A stretch of 14,917 nt of DNA, taken from Candidatus Schekmanbacteria bacterium GWA2_38_11. GTDB taxonomy: Bacteria; Schekmanbacteria; GWA2-38-11. Positions 1 to 5,024 of this stretch are shown piece by piece. The position numbers and the translations under genes were made by a program. The stretch spans positions 593 to 15,509 of the forward strand of contig MGDB01000126.1 of NCBI GenBank assembly GCA_001790645.1, given 5' to 3'. Under the pieces are notes generated by a model. It worked only from the letters and a program-made list of their open reading frames with translations. It was not told the DNA's origin and ran no database searches. Position 1 is the first letter of the stretch. Each line of letters opens with the position of its first letter.

Positions 1-1
1 C

Positions 2-412
2 AATGTGGGAAGTACCCCCGGATTATCTGATTTAGTTGTATCCAATGCAGAATATGAGGAGGTAATAAGGAAAACTGAAGATGAGAACTTAATAATAATT
101 CCCCATGGTACTAAAATATCCAATCCGCTTGATTTATTCAGATCAAAGATGTTCAAGGAAAAACTCGATTACTTAAGACAAAAATTCAATTACTTAATTT
201 TTGATACCTGCGCTGCCTTAATGTCTTCGCATGTTTCTATCATTGCAAAATATTTTGATGGAATAATTCTTGTTATAGAAGCTGAGAAGACCAGGTGGGA
301 GATTTTGCAACAGGCTAAAGAAAAGATAAATAACGTTGGTGGAAATATTTTGGGGGCTGTCTTAAATAAGAGAAAATATTATATACCAAAAGCACTTTAT
401 GGAAAGATTTAA
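2..412 (+). CDS. C-terminal part of a CpsD/ExoP-type tyrosine autokinase (5' end outside window)
   Basis: This is the end of a bacterial tyrosine kinase (BY-kinase) or its ParA-like relative, the ATPase that works with a Wzz-type membrane protein to control EPS polymerisation at the inner membrane. Counting from the GTG at 5, residues 5-10 read PGLSDL, typical of the family. Residues 31-45 (IIPHGTKISNPLDLF) match the usual 'lpaG..ppNP.elL' segment. Residues 64-68 (LIFDT) are the Walker B-like motif with D67. The stretch DGIILVIEAEKTRWE followed by GAVLNKRKYYIPKALYGKI is characteristic of EPS-associated members. Tyrosines at 125, 126 and 132 are all that remains of the Tyr-rich tail. The frame is open to the left edge, so the GTG at 5 is not the true start; Walker A and A' lie upstream. 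It fits with the kinase-less Wzz at 2927-4555 as a split pair. Whether it has kinase activity cannot be judged from this part. Confidence 0.85.
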   Translation, partial: NVGSTPGLSDLVVSNAEYEEVIRKTEDENLIIIPHGTKISNPLDLFRSKMFKEKLDYLRQKFNYLIFDTCAALMSSHVSIIAKYFDGIILVIEAEKTRWEILQQAKEKINNVGGNILGAVLNKRKYYIPKALYGKI

Positions 413-472
413 GCTAAATATAATTTACTTTGTTACTAAAAAACATCTCAATAATTCTCATTTTTCCAGAGA

Positions 473-494
473 CTTTGCGAAGCGAAAGATTTTT
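473..494 (+). terminator. weak candidate intrinsic terminator after the kinase gene
   Basis: CTTTGCGAAGCGAAAG (473-488) can fold into a short stem (CTTT-CG with CGAAAG, one bulged G, loop AAG). It is followed by A and five T (490-494). It lies in the 114-nt gap between the kinase and the next gene. The stem is short and bulged, so this may only be an attenuator or chance. Confidence 0.35.
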
Positions 495-526
495 GCAATA
501 CAATGTTTTTATAGTATAGGCCTCTT

Positions 527-1798
527 ATGGAGATGAAGAAAAATATATTTATAGTGATTGCTCCAATTTTATCAATGCTTTTCATTGCAGGATGTTCAGG
601 AAAAACAAGTGAGCTCTATATGGCAGATAAAGCTGCTTCTATTAACCAAGGAACACCCTTGTCCCCTGAAAAAGGGGAAACATTCACCAATTCCATTGGC
701 ATTAATTTTGTTTACATCCCTTCTGGTACGTTTACAATGGGCAGCCCGACTGATGAATTGGGCAGGAACCTTGATGAGATACAGCATCAAGTTACCATTA
801 CTAAAGGTTTCTATATGCAAACCACGGAGGTGACTCAAGGGCAGTGGAAGGCAGTGATGGATAACAATCCCTCGTATTTTTTAAACTGTGGCGATGATTG
901 CCCTGTAGAGAACGTTAGCTGGTATGATGTGCAAGAGTTCATCAGAAGGCTAAACAATCTTGACGGGACAAAAAAATACAGACTCCCTTCAGAAGCTGAG
1001 TGGGAGTATGCCTGTCGTGCTGGCAGCAAGACCTCTCTTGCAAACGGTAACATAAAAGAAGGAAATTGCTGCTATGACTCTAATTTAGATGCTATGGGTT
1101 GGTATGTTTCAAACTCAGATGGAGGTACGCACCCAGTTGCCCGGAAAAAACCCAATGATTGGGGTTTGTACGACATGCATGGTAATGTGTGGGAATGGTG
1201 TCAAGACTGGGAAAGAAAATATCCTTTTATTAATGTGACTGATGCTACTGGTCCGCAAAGAGGATGGTTTAAGATTCGCCGTGGAGGTGGTTGGAACGAA
1301 TACCCACGGTTTTGTCGTTCCGCCTATCGCAGTCGATTTAACCCAGACGAAGTAGACTCTCACATTGGTTTTCGTCTTGTCATGAACCCGGTGGAAGTAT
1401 CGCCGGAAACAATCGAGCCTAAGTCAGAGCCAACCATAGAATCAGAAGCACCTGTTGTTGAGGCAGAAAACTTCACATTACCAGATGTTACGTTCGACTT
1501 CGACTCGTCAAAAATCAGGAACCAGATGCTTCCGGTCGTGGAAGACATAGTGGCTGTTCTTAAGAAGAGTTCTAAGAATATAATCATAGAAGGCAATACG
1601 TGTGACATGGGGAGCAACACATACAACCAGAGATTATCCGAACGACGAGCAGCTTCTGTTAAAACGTTTTTTGTGAATAAAGGTATAGATTCTTCCAGAA
1701 TCGAAATAGTAGGCTATGGTGAGACTATGCCAAAGTTTGACAACAGCACTCAAAAAGGAAGAAGCTTAAATAGACGGGTTGAAATCCACTTAAAATAA
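527..1798 (+). CDS. lipoprotein with FGE-sulfatase (SUMF1-like) domain and OmpA peptidoglycan-binding domain
   Basis: This is a predicted lipoprotein of 423 residues. The signal peptide ends in a lipobox IAGC with lipid-accepting C23. Residues about 53-287 are a formylglycine-generating-enzyme/sulfatase-modifying-factor fold: GTFTMGSP (67-74), TTEVTQGQW (99-107), PVENVSWYD (126-134), RLPSEAEWEYACRAG (152-166), GLYDMHGNVWEW (213-224) and RRGGGW (251-256). Against human FGE, C263 aligns with Cys341, but the partner position (Cys336) is Glu258. Formylglycine-forming activity is therefore unlikely and a binding or structural role is more probable. Residues 289-318 are a Pro/Glu-rich spacer. Residues 320-423 are an OmpA_C domain with FDFDSSKI, D360, the YNQRLSERRA helix (367-376) and the NRRVEI end (415-420), expected to bind peptidoglycan. 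ATG 533 (third residue) is a possible alternative start. The gene precedes the exporter by 9 nt, suggesting co-transcription and an envelope-anchoring role. Domain calls are strong; the function is inferred. Confidence 0.88.
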   Translation: MEMKKNIFIVIAPILSMLFIAGCSGKTSELYMADKAASINQGTPLSPEKGETFTNSIGINFVYIPSGTFTMGSPTDELGRNLDEIQHQVTITKGFYMQTTEVTQGQWKAVMDNNPSYFLNCGDDCPVENVSWYDVQEFIRRLNNLDGTKKYRLPSEAEWEYACRAGSKTSLANGNIKEGNCCYDSNLDAMGWYVSNSDGGTHPVARKKPNDWGLYDMHGNVWEWCQDWERKYPFINVTDATGPQRGWFKIRRGGGWNEYPRFCRSAYRSRFNPDEVDSHIGFRLVMNPVEVSPETIEPKSEPTIESEAPVVEAENFTLPDVTFDFDSSKIRNQMLPVVEDIVAVLKKSSKNIIIEGNTCDMGSNTYNQRLSERRAASVKTFFVNKGIDSSRIEIVGYGETMPKFDNSTQKGRSLNRRVEIHLK

Positions 1799-1807
1799 CT
1801 TAGCAAT

Positions 1808-2902
1808 ATGGAAAGATTTAATTCAAATATAATATGCTTTTTGAAAAAAAATATGTCAGCAATTCTTCTTTTTGTTTTTTTTATAATTCTCATTGGATGT
1901 GCTTCAAGTGAGAGAGAGATAGTGATGGACAGAACCACCTTTTCTTTCGATCAGGATAAATCTTCGTATTCATATGATGTATTTTCTGATTACCTCATAG
2001 CGCCTGGAGATATTTTAGATATTCTGTTTCAGATACATACATGGGTAAAAAAATCGGAATTTAGGCTGGAAATTGATGATACTGTAGATGTTAAATTTGT
2101 CCTTTCACCAGAATTAAACGAAACACAAAAGATTCGTCCAGATGGGACCATTACACTACCATATCTGGGAAAAATATCTGCTGCTGGAAAAACTGTTGAT
2201 GAGTTAACAGAGGAGCTAAAAGCTCAATACAGTAAAGTTTTAAAAGATCCAGAGCTTTATGTGGTTGTTCCTGAGTTTCGTTCAAGCATTAAGGAATTAA
2301 AAGCTGATCTTCATACCGCACCGAGGGGTTTAAGCAGATTGGTCACTGTAAGACCTGATGGATATGTTACATTCCCAATGGTTGGTGATATATTTGTGGC
2401 TGGTAGAACGATTCCGGTGGTTAATAAAGAACTAAATGCCAAATACGAGGAGATGATACCTGATCTCCATATTGACCTTTTTCTGGAAAAGTATTCTGGT
2501 TCACTTATATATGTATTAGGACAAGTCACCAATCCAGGAGCTTTTCAAATAATGAAGCCTGTTACGATTTTTGAGGCATTAACACTTGCAGGGAGTTATC
2601 TTCCGGGAGCTAAGCTCAGCAGCGTTATCGTAGCTCGAAAGCATGAAACGAAGATTATTTCTACAAGAATTAACTTAAAAGATACCCTTGCTATGAAAAG
2701 TGACAGCAAATTTTTTTATCTCCAGCCTGATGATTTAGTTTTTGTTCCAAAAACCTTTATTACGGAGGCTGGAGAATTAATGCGTCAGTTAGCACAAATT
2801 GTACTTTTCAATGGTTGGAGTGCGAGTGCAGGCATAGGATTTAGTTATGAATTACACAATGAACCAACAACAAGTAGAACTAAAAGGCAAATAGTACCAT
2901 GA
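1808..2902 (+). CDS. Wza-type outer-membrane polysaccharide export lipoprotein
   Basis: This protein forms, or contributes to, the channel through which EPS crosses the periplasm and outer membrane. The N-terminus has a charged region, a hydrophobic stretch (17-29) and lipobox LIGC with C31. Residues about 62-155 are the Poly_export domain (YLIAPGDILDI at 62-72, then KIRPDGTITLPYLGKISAAGKT). A second, related VRPDG..TFPMVGDIFVAGRT block lies at 181-201. An SLBB-type domain follows from about 232 (LIYVLGQVTNPGAFQI...ALTLAGSYLPGAK). Residues 321-337 (AGELMRQLAQIVLFNGW) could be the amphipathic C-terminal helix that builds the outer-membrane barrel in Wza. At 364 residues the length is near normal. 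M16 (ATG 1853) is an alternative start giving a shorter signal peptide; neither start has a clear ribosome-binding site. It sits directly before the Wzz-type gene, the usual order. The last codons lie in a short direct repeat continued beyond the stop (see repeat at 2859). Confidence 0.92.
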   Translation: MERFNSNIICFLKKNMSAILLFVFFIILIGCASSEREIVMDRTTFSFDQDKSSYSYDVFSDYLIAPGDILDILFQIHTWVKKSEFRLEIDDTVDVKFVLSPELNETQKIRPDGTITLPYLGKISAAGKTVDELTEELKAQYSKVLKDPELYVVVPEFRSSIKELKADLHTAPRGLSRLVTVRPDGYVTFPMVGDIFVAGRTIPVVNKELNAKYEEMIPDLHIDLFLEKYSGSLIYVLGQVTNPGAFQIMKPVTIFEALTLAGSYLPGAKLSSVIVARKHETKIISTRINLKDTLAMKSDSKFFYLQPDDLVFVPKTFITEAGELMRQLAQIVLFNGWSASAGIGFSYELHNEPTTSRTKRQIVP

Positions 2903-2926
2903 GCCAACAACAAGTAAAACTAAAAA
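2859..2926 (+). repeat. 28-bp imperfect direct repeat, 40-bp period, spanning the exporter stop codon
   Basis: ATGAACCAACAACAAGTAG (from 2859) and ATGAGCCAACAACAAGTAA (from 2899) start two copies that match at 26 of 28 positions and then diverge. The first copy is inside the exporter reading frame; the second begins at an ATGA that overlaps the exporter stop. It looks like a short tandem duplication that extended or rebuilt the gene end. Confidence 0.75.
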
Positions 2927-2955
2927 GTGAAGATGATGAAAACAGAAGATTATAA
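2899..2955 (+). other. possible 18-codon micro-ORF overlapping exporter stop (ATGA) and wzz start
   Basis: ATG at 2899 overlaps the exporter TGA (2900-2902) in the ATGA arrangement used for translational coupling. It reads MSQQQVKLKSEDDENRRL and stops at 2953-2955, after the candidate wzz starts at 2927, 2933 and 2936 in another frame. MSQQ-type openings occur in chain-length proteins, so it could be the old wzz N-terminus shifted out of frame, a coupling leader, or a by-product of the direct repeat. There is no evidence for a product. Confidence 0.25.
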
Positions 2956-4555
2956 AAGAGAACTTGTTTTTATATTTTTTGCACAGAAGAAAGTTATTGT
3001 TTGGACCACTGCCTTGATTTTTGTTCTTTCTGTTCTTATTGCGTTTCTCTGGCCACCTACCTACGGTGCTTATGGATCAATACTGGTGAGAGGCAAAAAG
3101 ATTGAAAAGAGCCCGGAATTACTTGAAAAAGAAGAATTACGTCCTTTTCCAGTAACCAAGGAAGATCTGTCCTCTGAAGTAGAAATATTAACATCGCCTG
3201 ATACAATAGAAAAAACTATCAAATATCTGTATGATAATAATCTATATTACAAAAAGAAAAAATGGACAAAGATTTCTTTAAATGAGGAGGTCTATAATAT
3301 AAAAAATAGCTTAAAGACTGAACTAATTCCTGCTTCAAATGTTATTGAAATTACCTATTACCACAAAAATCCAAATGATGCGTCAACAATATTAAGGGTT
3401 TTAATGGATCAATATATGATTTATCGTATGAACATTTATAATCCGGACAAGGCTGAGCTGTTTTTCGCTCAGCAGGCAGACAATTTCCACAAAGGCCTTG
3501 AAACGATGGAGAATGAGTTGATGGATTTGGTGAAAAAAAACAAAGTATCGGACCCATTAAAGGAAATTGAGAATAACATCCTTATTAAGAAAGACCTGGA
3601 ACAGCAATTAAACATTTTAAAGAATGATTCAACTGAAAAAATATTATATATAGAACATTTGGAAAAAGAGCTTAATAAGAAGGATATTCAATTTTTCTCT
3701 TTTATAGAAAACAACCCGATCAATAGCGCTAATGGTCTTAGCCCTAAACTACAGACACTTGTTGTTGAACGGGGAAATATATTAAGAACCTATTCTCCGT
3801 CAAGTGAAAAAGTCAAGTCTATAGATAAACAAATTAATGAGACATATGCATCCCTAAAATCTGAGGTCATAGCGTATAAAGAAAATCAGTTAAACCAACT
3901 TCACATTGTAAATGAAAAGATACGTAATATAGAAAACACATTAGATAGCATTAATGCAAGAAATGTTGAACTACAGAAACAACTAATTCTTTCACAAAGG
4001 ATAGCACGAGAATCCAATTTATTGGGATTCTCGTATGATACCTTCTCTAAGAGAAGAGAAGAAGCAAAAATCAATACTTCTGTTAATGCAACTAATTTTT
4101 CTTCACACATAAGTATTTTAAGTAAGGCCTTTCCGTCAGATGGACCGGTTTTCCCTAAAAGGAAAGTAGTTATTCCTCTGGGTCTCCTTGTAGGTTTCAT
4201 AACAGGATGCAGCCTTGGCTTTCTAAGAGAGTATTTTGATCACACATTTAAGAATCCTTCGGATGTTTATAATTATGCCGGACTGTCATTAATTTTCTCA
4301 ATTCCCGCAACTGAAGAAACAGAGAAAAAGGGTTCTGAGAATCTTGGTGGAACAGGGCTCAGGACATTCATAGTGGGAAAAACGAGAGAAAATTTATTCG
4401 TAATTCCATACCTTGTTAGTTTCCTGAATCTCATCAAAACGAGAATAGCCAATCCCAGGGGAAAGATTTATAATGGAGCAGAAGCGAATAACTTCAAACA
4501 CATCGTGAAGAAGAAAAAATTTTTTACAAAAAATTTAAAAAGAAATCTACTGTGA
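2927..4555 (+). CDS. Wzz/GNVR-type polysaccharide chain-length determinant (co-polymerase), no kinase domain
   Basis: This is an inner-membrane protein with a large periplasmic coiled-coil region that regulates polymer length and links the polymerase to the Wza-type exporter. TM1 is at about 24-42 (IVWTTALIFVLSVLIAFLW), followed by PPTYGAYGSILVRGKK, the usual Wzz domain opening. Residues about 185-250 and 320-360 are heptad-rich coiled coils. TYSPSSEKVKSIDKQI (288-303) is a typical GNVR-family segment. FPKRKVVIPLGLLVGFITGC (409-428) is the conserved Pro-rich motif running into TM2, followed by FLREYFDHTFKNPSDV. The cytoplasmic tail (about 460-542) is short and basic and carries no Walker motifs, so the ATPase partner would be the separate kinase at 2-412. 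Start choice is open: GTG 2927, ATG 2933 or ATG 2936, none with a good Shine-Dalgarno. The last residues (KKKKFFTKNLKRNLL) run into foreign gene debris, so the natural C-terminus may have been replaced. Confidence 0.9.
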   Translation: MKMMKTEDYKRELVFIFFAQKKVIVWTTALIFVLSVLIAFLWPPTYGAYGSILVRGKKIEKSPELLEKEELRPFPVTKEDLSSEVEILTSPDTIEKTIKYLYDNNLYYKKKKWTKISLNEEVYNIKNSLKTELIPASNVIEITYYHKNPNDASTILRVLMDQYMIYRMNIYNPDKAELFFAQQADNFHKGLETMENELMDLVKKNKVSDPLKEIENNILIKKDLEQQLNILKNDSTEKILYIEHLEKELNKKDIQFFSFIENNPINSANGLSPKLQTLVVERGNILRTYSPSSEKVKSIDKQINETYASLKSEVIAYKENQLNQLHIVNEKIRNIENTLDSINARNVELQKQLILSQRIARESNLLGFSYDTFSKRREEAKINTSVNATNFSSHISILSKAFPSDGPVFPKRKVVIPLGLLVGFITGCSLGFLREYFDHTFKNPSDVYNYAGLSLIFSIPATEETEKKGSENLGGTGLRTFIVGKTRENLFVIPYLVSFLNLIKTRIANPRGKIYNGAEANNFKHIVKKKKFFTKNLKRNLL

Positions 4556-4685
4556 AGGTGTTCATCCTGCGAATGCAGAATGGTTGCATAAAGAAATTAA
4601 AGGTTCACAAGTGGTATATATAGATAAGTGTTGCCACATAGTTCCTGAAGAAAAGCCTGAAGAACTTGCTAAAGCAAATAAATGA
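4539..4685 (+). pseudogene. 3' remnant of an alpha/beta-hydrolase-like gene
   Basis: In the frame ending at TGA 4683-4685, the sequence after the wzz stop reads EGVHPANAEWLHKEIKG, then SQVVYIDKCCHIVPEEKPEEL, AKANK, stop. This is the layout of the last third of alpha/beta hydrolases: a '..HP.a.aewL...i.gs' helix, a strand, then the catalytic-His loop ('GH...ee.Pee'), here CCHIVPEEKPEEL. The frame is open only back to 4539 and has no start, so the rest of the gene is gone. The first codons overlap the end of wzz. I infer a deletion or recombination junction near 4539-4555. Confidence 0.6.
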
Positions 4686-4695
4686 GGCAAAATAA

Positions 4696-4770
4696 TTAAC
4701 GCCCGCCCATTCTAAGCAATGATGGCGCCAGCATTTTAGCTATTTCATCAGCTTCTTTACTCAGAAAAAT
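4696..4770 (-). pseudogene. possible remnant of a gene 3' end on the minus strand
   Basis: Read on the minus strand, 4770-4696 gives IFLSKEADEIAKMLAPSLLRMGGR and stops at TAA (complement of 4696-4698). It looks like an amphipathic helix at a protein C-terminus. Upstream in this frame (4771-4773) there is a stop and no start codon is visible, so it would be a fragment. It converges tail to tail with the hydrolase remnant 10 nt away. The family is not recognised, and chance cannot be excluded at this length. Confidence 0.25.
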
Positions 4771-4787
4771 TCACACGAAATTCACAC
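4767..4787 (+). repeat. two AAATTCACAC direct repeats at one-helical-turn spacing upstream of the promoter
   Basis: AAATTCACAC occurs at 4767-4776 and 4778-4787, an 11-bp period. The second copy ends 10 bp before the candidate -35 box. Same-face repeats at this position suit an activator or a cooperatively bound regulator. The sequence is too short to name one. Confidence 0.4.
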
Positions 4788-4797
4788 AAAAACTATA

Positions 4798-4830
4798 TTG
4801 ACAAATTTATTTTAAAAATATATTTATAAT
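4798..4830 (+). promoter_or_regulatory. candidate sigma-70-type promoter for the tubulin-PilM gene
   Basis: A perfect TTGACA lies at 4798-4803. Seventeen bp later is TATTTA (4821-4826); a perfect TATAAT at 4825-4830 overlaps it but sits at 21 bp, beyond the usual range. The surrounding DNA is AT-rich. Transcription would start near 4835 and give a leader of about 190 nt before the ATG at 5025. Confidence 0.45.
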
Positions 4831-4975
4831 TGTTTTAAATAATAATAACTTGGCCTAATTATCTAATTTATTTTTATATCCATGTTCATCTGTAATGAAA
4901 AAGGTTTTTGATGTAAACACAATTTTAAATTTTATTTCTTGCTTTCTTATTTAGCAAAAACAAAACCTGAAACCC

Positions 4976-4991
4976 CCGTGCGAAAGCACGG
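4976..4991 (+). promoter_or_regulatory. GNRA-capped RNA hairpin in the leader of the tubulin-PilM gene
   Basis: CCGTGC-GAAA-GCACGG is a perfect 6-bp stem with a GAAA tetraloop, 21 nt upstream of the Shine-Dalgarno sequence. No T-run follows, so it is not an intrinsic terminator. It could be an mRNA stabiliser, a protein-binding site or part of a larger leader structure. Confidence 0.45.
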
Positions 4992-5012
4992 AATAATTTA
5001 CTTACACCATAA

Positions 5013-5018
5013 AAGGAG
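5013..5018 (+). promoter_or_regulatory. strong ribosome-binding site of the tubulin-PilM gene
   Basis: AAGGAG lies 6 nt before ATG 5025. This is one of the two best Shine-Dalgarno sequences of an ATG-initiated gene in the window and fixes the start of the long fusion reading frame. Confidence 0.85.
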
Positions 5019-5024
5019 ATATAT

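Larger units (their letters stand above)
4556..5024. other. 469-bp stretch without an intact gene: gene debris, then AT-rich promoter/leader region
   Basis: The first part (to about 4773) holds the two gene remnants listed separately. From about 4790 it is very AT-rich and contains a candidate promoter, an 11-bp-spaced direct repeat, and a perfect GNRA-capped hairpin before the ribosome-binding site of the tubulin-PilM gene. I see no RNA gene or insertion sequence here. Confidence 0.7.

Noticed and set aside
527..1798. A functional formylglycine-generating enzyme activating sulfatases
   Set aside because: Only one of the two expected active-site cysteines aligns, the protein is a lipoprotein with an OmpA domain, and no sulfatase gene is near.
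4955..5010. A c-di-GMP (GEMM-I) riboswitch in the tubulin-PilM leader, suggested by AAACC...GAAA...GG
   Set aside because: The second conserved half of GEMM-I (GACGCAAAGCC and the paired stem) is absent; only a simple GNRA hairpin remains.
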